Assembly: GCA_024138015.1 (NCBI GenBank)
Contig: JAMXBB010000002.1
Span: 11,718,632-11,782,631 of the forward strand
Length of the DNA: 64,000 bases
Direction of reading: 5' to 3'
From: Lumnitzera littorea
Lineage: Eukaryota > Streptophyta > Magnoliopsida > Myrtales > Combretaceae
Program-made: the position numbers and the translations under genes
In this document: piece after piece, positions 26,601 to 38,700 of the stretch
Layout: every line of letters starts with the position of its first letter
How positions within the stretch are numbered: the stretch's first letter is position 1
Notes under the pieces: model-generated
Told to the model about the DNA's origin: nothing
The model's database searches: none
The model's input: only the letters and a program-made list of their open reading frames with translations

Positions 26601-29600
26601 TTTTATAAATAACAAAAATCATGTAGTAGCTTTTTGGGTACTAAAACTTGATTTTTTTTTCCAAAACTAACACTTAAACTTATATAAATTTCACTTCAAA
26701 GCCACTTTACTTCAATAAAATATGATATAATTCAAACAAATCATAACCATATCATTTATTTAGAAAAGAATCAAATTATATCCAATTAAAGGCCAAGATA
26801 CTCGCTTTTTAAGGGCTAAAAATTAACAAAATTTAGATAAATAATTTTGGTAAAACTTTTACATAGCATTAAGCTATGTGTCTTAAGTAGCTTATAGAAA
26901 AATTTTAAAATTAAAACTACATCATTCAGGATTTTGAAATCAAATTTAAAAATTTGCCTGAGTTGGCAATTTCTTAAAAGCGATATACTCAATGACTTAA
27001 TTTCATCAAATCGACATTTTTGTATGAAACCATCTACAAAATTACTTAAGAAAACATTTTTCTAAAATTTTAGGATATTATTTAATATTTTTAGGAATTG
27101 ATTAAAAATTGGAGTAAAAAAAAATAATGTGCATATAGTCTTTTGATATCTAACAGTGGCCATAAAGGTATCAATGGAGCCAAACACAACCTCTCTCATT
27201 GTTATGTAGTGGTGGTTTGCTTCTAAGTCACATATGTATGCCTGAACTCACTAAACTTCGTATCTACACTAGATTTTATAAAATTTTCCTTATCTTATCC
27301 TCACACTTTCATTAGCTTTTTTCTAATTTTCTCAACGCCTAAACTAACCAAATAATGTTTAGGAAGAATGTTTGGGTTATATAGAGTAAGGCAGGGTCCA
27401 TTGGAATTTTTGCAAGTGATAAATGATTTTTTTTTTCCTCTTTGACTTAATCCCACCAACGATGCATCTAAACCTCATGTTATAGTATCTTATGCATTAT
27501 TCGATAACTTAGCATACCTAAACTTCAAAAGAAGTTACTTTTTACTAAATTTTACTATTTTTTATTAATTTATGTAATTAAGTTAGTATATTATAAATCA
27601 TAGTTTTTAGTTAATTATAGAGACATATGCTATAACTAAGTACATTTAACACATTTCCATATTTTCTATACATTTTTCCATGTCTTTTTATTTATTGCAT
27701 TGTCTAAATAATTTATCTACAAAAGTTTTGTTAGCTATTGGAATTCAATTTGCACGTTTTTGGTAAATATCCGATACGGTAAATTAGGGTACATTACTAT
27801 TTTATTATTTCATTTCCTAAAATTCGAGCCTGCATGTTATGTCTACTAATTTTTCTAGTCCTATTGCAAAATTCAAGTTTAAATAAACAAACAAACAAAC
27901 TTTCACGAACACCTTAAATATATGTACTATACCCAAGTTACTACGTTGCAGGGCTTAGTACCTCGCATAAAAAAAAAAATGATGGTCTTGGATACTTGAT
28001 AAAGTTGTAAATAAATTAAGTTAAATTAGGACAACATGGTATTTTCTCAAACTCGAGAATTTGAGCTTAAGTTGACCTTTGAAATTGTATTTTTTAGCAT
28101 AAGCTCTACTTGAGGCATTATCCTACAAATTTGAGTTCAACTAAATTAATCTTGTTTATACTTAATTCATCAAAAAATTATATTTTTTTATTTAAAATAA
28201 TATCAACGTTTAAAATGGATATGAATTTAACCAAAATTTGAGTTTGACTTAAGCTTAATCAGACCCAATGAGTTAGTTGACCTAATGCTTATGAAGCTCA
28301 AATCAATCAACTAATGTAATAACATGAGTACAAGTTCGACTCACCCATTATTAGATTGAAATTCAGTGAATATCTAATCAAACTCAAGTAGTTCGCTATA
28401 CATTTGACTCATATACTGGAGTAACTTGAAGTCAAACTTAAATTGACTGTTACTTAATCGAACTCACAAAGATACCAAGTCGAATTGGAGTAATTTGTGA
28501 TTGAATTTGACTCATTTATTTTACTCCTAATGGAATTTGCATGGCCTTTTCTTAAAAGTGTTATTGTAAGGTTGTACTAATCATTAATAATCAAAAAGTT
28601 TATTAATTACTATGACACCTTATCTTCAATGCCTGTATCATGATTGGGTTATTTAGAATCCTAAATGGGCCTAATGGGATTGGCCTGGTATGCTGTAATC
28701 TAAAATGGAAGTTTGCTTAGATGTTTTATTGACTAACTTATCTATATCTTTATTTGTTTCTATTGTATAATTTCAATAAAAGAGGTGATTAGGTTGTTAG
28801 CATTGGGATATGAAAATTCATGTATTTTTAAAATAAAAGATTTGAAAAATATATTGGAAGTGATTATTTTAATTAGTGTTTTTATAAATATAAATATAAT
28901 AAATGGTAAATAAATTTAACTTTATATGATTTTTTATATTTAATTTTAAAAAGAGATACATATGGAATTATATTTTTATCTTTTTGGTGTTTTATTCTTA
29001 ATAAATACAAAATTCAAATAAACACCAAAAAGATAGAAGATAGATGAACTGAACGGGAGTTGCTTATTATTTAATTATTATTTCATTCCATTATATTCAT
29101 TTAAAAAATCTAATGTCCATTATGAGTGTTAACATCAACATATGCTTGTGTGCATATGTGTATTAGTAGATACTATGCTTGTTATGTGTGTGTAAAGTTA
29201 ATATTTAATGCTTGAAACATTACTTGTTTTATATATAATTTTTGCTTTACAATGATTTTGTATAAATATGAAAAATATTGTGATAGTGATTGAGAGGTTT
29301 CTATTACCATAAATTGAAATATTATTGAATCATTTAAAAATTTTTAAATGCAAGAATTGGTGTAAAAATAGAATAGTAAAAAGATGAATTAGGTAAGGAA
29401 AGAAAAAATATTTAAACATATATTCTAATCCCAAAAATTCTAAAAGATTATCATGCATAAGCTTAAAAATTTTGAATAGCAAACCAAAACAAAGGTAAAA
29501 GACTAAATTTTTATTAAAAAGGTAATAAATAATACCGAAATTCTACATCAATATTTTTTATTGTTTCCATTACCCAATCTAAACTTGTCTCCAGCTTTAC

Positions 29601-30440
29601 AACTATAATTAAACATATTACTAATATCTAAAGAACAGTTTAATTACTAATTATTTTTTATGGTGATAATTTATGAAATAAATTATTTACGAAATAAACA
29701 TAATTAAACATATCATTGAATAAATAAAAAACAATTTAATTATCAATAGTTTTTCTTGTACTAAAATTTTAAAAGCAAATAAACTATTTGTAAGATAAGC
29801 ATAATTGAACATATTACTAAACAAATAATAAAATATTTTTAGTATGTAGTGGAAATGGAGATCACAATAATTGGAAATTTGATGAAATAATTATTAAGAT
29901 TTATAGATATTGAAACAATAACTGAAAAATGTTATTTTGATAGAAGATTTTCAATAAAAAAATTATTTCCCATTTACAGCATTTAATGTATTGGTATTAT
30001 CAACACAAAGAATGAATAGCATAATTTTTACTTTATTTTATTATTATATAAAATAAAACCAACAGACAACGCACCCGTACTGTGAGTGTAAAAATAATCG
30101 TAGAAATATGTAATATTGAAGTGATATAGTATCCTTAAAGTGCACTTGTAAAAAATAATGGCATACAAATTTATATATGAATGGTTGTAATTATAAAAGT
30201 AAAAAATGGATAAGTATAATAATATTCACAATGCGATAAAATGAAAATATGATATGTCAATAATAGAAATACCTTGAAGGTAACAATACATTTTTGCACA
30301 CAACATTCCTGGTATGAGTGCCAAAATTCAATTGTTAAGTTATCTAGATATTGATGTATATTTACGAATCAAATTCAATGTTGTAAACACTAAAATTTAA
30401 TAAAACTACAAACAAAACATATAAAAGGTCAATAGCATAT
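26601..30440. other. AT-rich spacer with possible repeat remnants
   Basis: No gene is supported. The stretch at about 28010-28530 has the CTCGA/CAAGTT-type low complexity seen inside the hAT element at 10.26 kb and may be a degraded relative; no ends or duplication were found. The rest is AT-rich DNA with short spurious ORFs. Confidence 0.5.
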
Positions 30441-30942
30441 TGTTGATAAGGCACTTTGGACATAGGCCCAACTATATCCGACACATCTTGTGGCCTAAGG
30501 CTTACCTTCGTGGGCTTAAGCCCTAAACCTATATCAACTAAGCTTAGTAAGCTCTACAATAGTTAGAACCTATAAGATAAAAATCAATTAGTGTAAAACA
30601 GCCACGTCCATAATAAGTGGGACACATTGGGCCCACAACCCTACTTTCTTATACTTGTGGGAGAAGATTTCTACTACTAACTAACTTCTAATCACCGGTT
30701 CGGCTCGGCTCGACTCCCCTATAAATATTAGGCTACTACCCAATGGTAAACCTTTTTAAACTCTGCATATCAAGCTTGCATATTATTCTAGATTACTTCT
30801 TACTGTCAAAAAACCCATTATTAATTTAAATACTGGAGTGGTCACATCGGACAACCTTTTGACATCTCCTCAATGTATATTATTTTGTAGGCCTCCAACA
30901 TATAGAGCCCACATATCTATCAGCACGAACTCAGAGATGACA
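30441..30942 (+). repeat. Solo LTR of the left-edge gypsy family, with target-site duplication
   Basis: This 502 bp block begins TGTTGATAAGG and ends AGATGACA. It is homologous end to end with the LTR at 1741-2238 in the opposite orientation. Flanking bases are CATAT (30436-30440) and CATAC (30943-30947), a 5 bp duplication with one mismatch. No primer-binding site or internal region follows, so it is a solo LTR, presumably left by LTR-LTR recombination. A CCCCTATAAATATTA promoter-like site lies near 30716-30730. Confidence 0.85.
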
Positions 30943-31587
30943 CATACAACTATCATCACGGGGTTATGAATGATCTCCATATTATGAATAGATGTGGGAA
31001 TAGATGAAATGTAACGGAACAGAAATAATTAAATAATGGTAAAACGTATAGGTATATGGTAATATATCTTTAACCAAAATATATTTTATATAGATATATC
31101 TATGTATATAATAACAATATGGTTTGATTCTTAGTTTGATGCACATCGAACTATTTGATTTCATTGAAAACCTTTTAAAAATCAAGTTTTTTAATTATAG
31201 TATTTAGCAATCCTAAGACATTAAATCGAAAGTCTTTTACATTAATAGAATATTACAGACAAAAGAAGTAATAGGTAAATAGGTACGCAAATAGTGTAGC
31301 TTGGAGTTCAAGTAAAAGAAAAACTATGTTAAGGAGCATAATATAATATAGAGAAAATTTGAATCAAATATAAATATAACCACAAAAGTTGCATTGTTTT
31401 TAATATATATTGAACAAACTTATGCCTTTTCTGAAGAAAATTATATATCTACTTTAAATGTGACATGTAATATAGTCAAAATTTTATAAAAATTGCATTA
31501 TCTTTTGTATTAAACGTGTAGACACATAATATATAACAAATGTGTGATAGAGGGAAATGACATTGTATAAATCTTGCATGGTTTATT
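30943..31587. other. AT-rich spacer
   Basis: No recognisable gene or element between the solo LTR and the degenerate tandem repeat. Confidence 0.5.
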
Positions 31588-32035
31588 GATTTTATACTAC
31601 ACTAATGAAGAAATTTCATTAAAAAAAATAATGAAGATTGAACATGATAATAAATTCAATCGCACTTAAATATAATAAGTTGGTGCAAACTTCAACTCTC
31701 TAATGATAGTGAGTTAATTGAATGCTGGATGAAAACTTTTGCTTGATTTCTTGATTTTATGCTACACCAAAAGAAATTCGCAAAATAAAATTAATGAAGA
31801 TTGGATGCAATAAAACAATTTCAATTTCAATAAACCTTGACATATCTTAATATAATAAGATAGTTCAAACTTTAAATTCCAATGGTAACGAGTAATGGCT
31901 AACAATGCTATACCAAGAAAGAAATTTGGTTAAAAAAAATAATAAAGATTGGATATAATAAAACAATTTTAATTTTAATAAATTCTAACACACTTAAATA
32001 TAAATAAGATGATCCAAATTTCAAATTTCAATATA
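31588..32035. repeat. Three degenerate tandem copies of a ~150 bp unit upstream of the BPI/LBP gene
   Basis: Three successive blocks start near 31588, 31753 and 31900 (period about 145-165 bp). Each holds, in order, a (A)TGCTA(C/T)ACC-like motif, an A-rich stretch with TAATGAAGATTG or a variant, an AATAAA(C/T)T segment, a (C)TTAAATATAA(T)AA motif and a CAAACTT/CAAATTT segment. They end about 700 bp before the BPI/LBP start codon. Confidence 0.65.
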
Positions 32036-32733
32036 ACGTGCATTAAGAAGTTTGCAAGTTAATATGTAGCAATAACTAAAAGATGGTTCAAAGATAACGT
32101 AGGTAAAACAAATATCTTAAATGGAGCTAATAATTATGTAACTGCAACACGTGGGGATGTGTAAGAACGTAAAGATGGGTCGATGTGTGGCAATAAAGCA
32201 CGAGGGATGCGTGATTGTGAAAGAATGTGTCATAAATGTGAATCAAATAATATTAAATGCAAAACTTATTAGAAAGAAATAGGAAGGTGTCATTGAAAAT
32301 ATCTTAAGTGGTGCAAGTAAAAAGTAATTGAAACTTGTGAAACGATAACGATAACGTGTAATCTAAACGCGTGCATATACTTACTTTATAGTTGGATTTG
32401 GTAAAATATGAAAATAATTCAATAATATGGATGTAGATATGTATTTTATAATTTTTCTTTTTCCGTAAACAACGTGTACATGTTCAAAAATCGAAGCCTC
32501 CCTCAGAAATACTTTCATTTTCACAAAACAAAACGACAATACATTATGCGCATATTTGCTGCATCTTCTCGAACTGAGCAACTCAAAGACACGCAACTAA
32601 CACCGTAACACATAATCAATCGCTTTCTCCCTCTTTCCTTCTCTTCTTCTTCTTCAACATCACCTTATTCTGCAGCTCAAATCAAATCATTCTCACTCTC
32701 TCTCTCACTCTCTCCTCCCCAACCCCCTTCTCA
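32036..32733 (+). promoter_or_regulatory. Upstream region and pyrimidine-rich 5' leader of the BPI/LBP gene
   Basis: About 32620-32733 is a CT-rich leader with CTTCTTCTTC and CTCTCTC runs directly ahead of the ATG, a common plant 5' UTR composition. No TATA box could be assigned with confidence in the AT-rich DNA upstream. Confidence 0.5.
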
Positions 32734-35700
32734 ATGTCCTCTCCACTTCTCCATCTCCTCCGCTTCCTCTTAACCTTTTCTCTTTTCGTCCCACCTTCCC
32801 ATCCTTTCCAATCCCACTCCTCCTTCACTTCCATTCTCATAACGCAACCGGGTCTCGATTTCGTTAAAGACTTACTTATAACCAAAGCAGTACGCTCAAT
32901 GGTTCCACTTCACTTGCCCACGATTGAGAAGACAATCAAAATCCCATTCGTGGGTAATGTTGACATGAAGCTGTCGAATATTACTATATATGAGATTGAC
33001 GTTCCGGTTTCGCATGTTAGACCGGGTGATTCCAGTATTTCGATTATTGGGTCTGGTGCGACGGGGAATTTGAGTATGAATTGGTGTTATTCGTACAGTA
33101 CTTGGCTTGTTCCCGTTGAGGTCTCGGATAAAGGAACTGCTTCTGTTCAGGTAACTTCGAAGTAATTATTTGTAAGGTCCCATGAACGAGTGTCTGGTAC
33201 TTGTTAAGAGGTTCCTTTCACGTTTTTGAAATTGATTATGTATTTCTGGATGAAATGTTCATTCTTTTAGTCGTGTTTATTAGTAAAGGTTTGTGCTTTT
33301 AGTTTTAGGGTGCGTTTGTTTTATGGAAAATAAATATTTTATATTTGTTAAAAATTACTGTAGCGGTCAAGAATAGTTGCAATCAGTAGTACTTTTTGGT
33401 GATAGGTGGGATTGATAGTAGGGATCAAAGATTGCTGTAATCAGTAGGATGGCAAGTGTGGACCGGTTTTTTCATTTGTTCATTCGCATGGTTGAATCGA
33501 AAATTTTTCTCCATGGTTCGTGCCATGAAGTCGAGGGAACTGAATTTTTACATGTGAACAAAATGTGAACGGAGTTGGACCGAAGATTCAGTTCCATTGG
33601 CAGTTTGGTTTTAGGATAGGTGCTTACTACCGTTCGCATTGTCAGACCAAACCGCACATACCTAGTACTATATTTTAGTGATAGACAGTATTCGGTGGTG
33701 CCAGATGCGGTAGCAGCCAGCTGCCAGTTCTGGTATTTGAATATTATGGAAAATAGGGAAAATGATTTTACTCTTACTAAACTATCCATTGACTACCGGC
33801 CGCTACCCCTAGTACTATATTTCAGTGATAGACAGTATTCGGTGGTGCTAGAAATGGTAGCAGCCAGCTGCCAGTTCTGTTATTTGAATATTATGGAAAA
33901 TGATAATGGAAAATAGGGAAAATTATTTTAATCTTACTAAACTACCCATTGACTACCGGCTGCTGCCCCTCTTCTCCATCTATCCAGCTTGTGCTAGCTA
34001 GTAGCTGGTGGGTATTGCAGTGTCTTTTGGATATTTGGAATTAAGAGGATTGGTGGGTTCATGCGTTCTGTGTACATATGGCTACATATGGCTTTTAATG
34101 TGCTATTTGGTTAGTGATGAGACCTATACCAAACTTCAATGAGTTAAGTATTTTGTGGTTAACGGGGACATGGAAAATTTAAACATTCTTGACTGTTGTA
34201 ATTGCTGCATATGGCTTCAAAAGGTTGCCATGGTGATCAAATTAGTAAGTACACATAAAATATCTGGAGACTGTTGCAGAACAGCGTAACAATTTGGGAC
34301 TTGAATTTTCTTTTTTTGCCAACTCAGCCTAGTTGCTGGACATTATGTCTCATAGACCAAAGGAGGAATCAATCCAATTACACCCAGCGATAGCGCAATT
34401 GCCCTATGGGCCATGGGTGCCTCAAATTAAGGATGGGCTTGAATAGGCTACCCTCATACCAAATAGTCTGTATGGGCACAGGCAACCATGTGTTGGGGCT
34501 AATAACAATGGAGATTTGACCTGTATAATCACAGAAGATAGAAGTGGCTGAACTAAAAAAGTTTTGGTGGGTAAATGGATATACGAGGAAAAATTGGTGA
34601 TGCCCCAACAGGCAATGGGATGAAAAAATGCTGCTTGAGATGGATCGGAATTGATTAAAGATATGACTGGGTCATGATAAAAGAGGAAGATGCCGGCTCA
34701 AGGAAAGAAAACTTGGTTGATTGAAATTCAAAAAAGAACCTTCTATATGGAATTTTTTTAGGACCATTCCTTCTACACAGATTTTACAAAGATATTGTAA
34801 AGCTCAAGGGAGTTGGTGCTAAAAGATTCATGTTGTTCACCTTATTAAATGCAATAATGGACATAAAGGTTGTTTCAGTAGTTGTTGCTATTATTCTTCT
34901 ACATGCGGTTTGTTAAGGTGTTGATGCTCCAGTTATTTTACATTCTGTGAGAAGCAGACAGCCAGACACTTCAGATTGGCCTTTCTGCCTTTTCATTTTG
35001 GCTGTGTTGATAGCATAACTTTACTTTTTGGAGAGTAATGTCATCGTATACTATCAAGTCAATGCATTTTGTCGCTTCTGTGCTTACCTTTTTCTTTGCC
35101 TGTATCTAATAAAGTGATTCTTCTGAAAAAGGTTGCAGGCATGGAAGTGGGGCTTACTCTGGGGTTGGAAAGTCATGAAGGAACACTAAAGCTTTCAGTT
35201 CTGGACTGTGGTTGTTACGTCAATGATATATCCATAAAACTGGATGGAGGGGCATCTTGGCTTTATCAAGGGTATGGGAAAAGTGGTAATATTTAATAAA
35301 TAAAGCCTCATGTTTATGTTGGTATTGACAAAATTGAGTTTTTGGAGATGCTCAGATTTTTCTTATTCAGATAATTGACTACTATACTTACTGTAATTTT
35401 AAGAATATTCTTTTGGTAAGTAAAATAAAGGTTGAAAATTGTTGCTGCAAGGATTGATTAAGGTTTGCCTCATCGTAATCCAAGTTAGTTGAGACAGGAC
35501 ATGCTCTAACAATTGAATTTCCTGAAACATTTTTGTGATTAAAAAATCTCTCTGAAGTCATAAATACTCAAGTACTAGTTCTTTAACAGGTTATTCTTTC
35601 TTCAATCTAACGAGACATTATCTTTTGTGAAAATCTTGTCTATTAATATCTTCCTTATTGCCTTGCACCTTCTATTCAACCATTCAAGTTCTTGGAATGA

Positions 35701-38700
35701 ACATTTATTTCAGTTCTCTTTTCCTTCTATACTATGAGAATCTGTTGTGATATATGAAATAACTGATTGAACAAGTGATAAACTTTGAGACATCCATGCG
35801 AGGCTTCCACCAGAGGCTATGTGCAGGGGACTTGTGTTTCCTCTTTCCATGGGCAGTGGCTCTAAGAAAACTCGACAAATTGAAGAAGAATAATTTTGTA
35901 TGTCTGCTCAGTGTTGCACGTATAAATCAGTTTCTCATTTAGATAAACTGATTCGTTGGCATAATTTTGTATGTTTGGAATTGTGCCTCTGCTAGAGTTT
36001 CCTTTTTCCATTGGTCATGTATCCGCATTGAGGTAATTGAGATCACTTCTATAGGAGGCTTACCATGGACATAGTCCATAAACCATGGGATACTTGGCTA
36101 ATTTTACAACAAACTTCTTCTTACAAAGAAAATTAATCCATTTTCTGGTGTCATGTTGAATGATATTTTTTTCATGTGGGAAATTCTTTTCTTAACCTTT
36201 TTCTTTTGGCCTTGGCAGAATGGTTGACGCATTTGAAGGAAAAATAAGATCAGCAGTGGAAGATGCTATTACAAAAAAGCTTCAAGAAGGAATATTGAAG
36301 CTTGATTCTGTTCTACAATCTCTACCAAAAGAAATTCCGGTGGATGATAATGCTTCCATAAATGTAACTTTTGTGAGCAACCCATTATTGACAAACTGTT
36401 CCGTTGAATTTGAAATCAATGGGTTATTTACCAAAAGAGAGAAAGTTTCTATGCCCAATTTCTACAACATGAATCCACAATTTTCAGTTCAGTGCAAGGA
36501 TCCAGTGAAAATGCTTGGAATTTCATTGGATGAAGCTGTATTTAAGTCTGCATCATCGTTATATTATGATGTAAGTATGCAGACCCATTAACCCTCTCAA
36601 TTCTTATTATAGCAATCTAAGGCTTCATGGTCTTTGATCGAATAAAATAAAATCAGGTTGCCAAAGGAAAAAAGTAAAAAAGAATTGACATGAAAATTCA
36701 CGTAAGTCATTAATGGGTGATTTTTGAAGCTGTTTTCCATCTTAGTGTTATTGAGGATCCAGTATTATACTTCTTATTTTCCTTAAAGGTTCGCTTATCA
36801 GTTTCTGTAAGGTGTGAAATGAATTAAACCTTTGTCCTCAATTGCATAAAATCACTGGTGGAAGTTTGTTAGTTTCTGAGCTCTGGTTGAAGATGTCTCA
36901 GACATTCTCATTATTTCGTCACAAGCCTATGGAATCTGTTCATCTGATATCTAAGTAGTCTTATAGTTGAAATTCCATGGCAATTATTAGTTAATCCCTC
37001 ATTCCATTCTCATGGATCTATTGATTTCTAAGGTAATGTAGAGCTGAATGCTGGGTTGTCTGGTTGTATTCAGTTATTTATTAAGTTGCCTCTATTATGA
37101 TATCTGCTATAGGGAAAATTTCATGTGCGAATTGCATGGTAACATACTCTAGTAACTCGGACCATAAATGGTTTATGTTCATGCTTGGTGCCAAAAAACT
37201 GTTAGTGGTTTTTCAATAATTAGCAAATGTAAGAAGGAAGTATCTTTGGGGTTCTCTGTCTTCACCATGGAGAGGGAGAAAATCATCTCTTGCTCTCCCT
37301 CTCCTCTCCCTTTCTCTTCCTTTCCTCTCGTCATCTCCTTCCCGCCTCCCCTTTCCTCTTGTCATCTCTATCTTGTCTCCCCTTCTCTCTCTTCGTTCGC
37401 CCTTTCTCTCTCTTCTTTCCCTCGTCTCCGTCTCATCTCTCTCTTGTCAGTCTTTCTTCTTTTTCCCTTTCGCGTTCTCTTCCCTCGCCTCGCTCTCCCC
37501 TCTTGTTCTCTCCTCCCTTTCTCCTTCTTCCTCCTCTCATCTCTTTCTTCTTCTCTATTCCTTCCATCACCTTCTCTCTCTTCTTTTGTTTCTTAGAGTC
37601 TCTGACTCTGATTAGGGTTTCCTGGTGTTCGCCTTGCTTTGCTTTAGGTTAAGCCATGGAAACCTTTAGCCAGAGGGACAAAAAAGTCTCCTTTGAGACC
37701 ATTGTTGCACAGGCTCTTGCTTTGCACCCTGAGTCTCATCTGAGTCTTAGCAAACAACCAAAGAAGTCCAAGCTTTCAAAAGCTACATCTAAGGGAGGCT
37801 GTACAGACGGTTCACTGGCTGCAGCTTCTTATGATGCCAAAAAGGTTGGAAATGAAGTAACATCAAGTGTAACTAAGGACCCTTCTGACTTCGACAAGTC
37901 CATGGTGGTTTCAAAAGAAGCAGGGTGTTCTGCAGCAGAAAGAGGACATAAGATTGTGCAGTCACAGCGAGGCCCAAAAGAAAAAGTTATTTTTACTTTT
38001 CCTAGTTCTTGCAAAACCTCGGAAAAGAAAAAAAAAAAGGTCTAAGAAAATCCTTCCTCCTCCAATGACAAAAGTAGCTCTAGTATTGAGTCTACTATTC
38101 TGGTTATGATCAATGCGGCAGATAAGATTGAGACTTCTCTCAACCAAAAGGAAAAAGGTTTTGATGACGTTGCTCTTCAACAGCAATAGCAAAACTGGAC
38201 TTCAAAACCATGCTCCTTTGTTGAGGTGGTTTCTGGACAAAGCGACAAGGACTCTCCTCCCTTGGTAGATGTCACTCTTGACTACCACCCTCTAAGGAAA
38301 GTCATAGAATTAATTTGTGTTGAACCACTCTCGAAGGTTGCCTAAATGGGTGAGAAAATTTGGTGTTTTACTGCTATAGGATATTTCCTTGGGCAAGGAT
38401 TATCTTTTCTTTCGATGTAAAAACTAGCTGCGGCAAGATGGAAGGACGAGGGACTCTTGGAAACTCTTACTAATGGAAATGGTTAGTTATTTTTTAAGTT
38501 CAATGATAAAGCTTCTCTCTCTAGGATCCTAGGCCAACGGTGGTACTTTGCAAAGCAGCTTATTACTTAGGATAGATGGCGTATGGGGGAGGATTACTCC
38601 CGTATCTATCCCAAGCGTTTACCTATTTGGATAAATTGTGGGGAGTTTCAATACAGTATTTGCATTGTGATGGAATTAGCTATGCAGTAAGCTCGGTGGG

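Noticed and set aside
28010..28530. Second copy of the hAT element found in TAF6
   Set aside because: Word composition is similar, but no termini or duplication are visible.
33310..33640. Possible hAT-type MITE starting TAGGGTGCGTTTG in BPI/LBP intron 1
   Set aside because: The left end looks right, but no convincing inverted end or target duplication could be found.
37168..37652. Three overlapping long ORFs of Ser/Leu/Pro-rich sequence
   Set aside because: They lie in the C/T-only tract of the LINE leader; simple composition keeps all three frames open.
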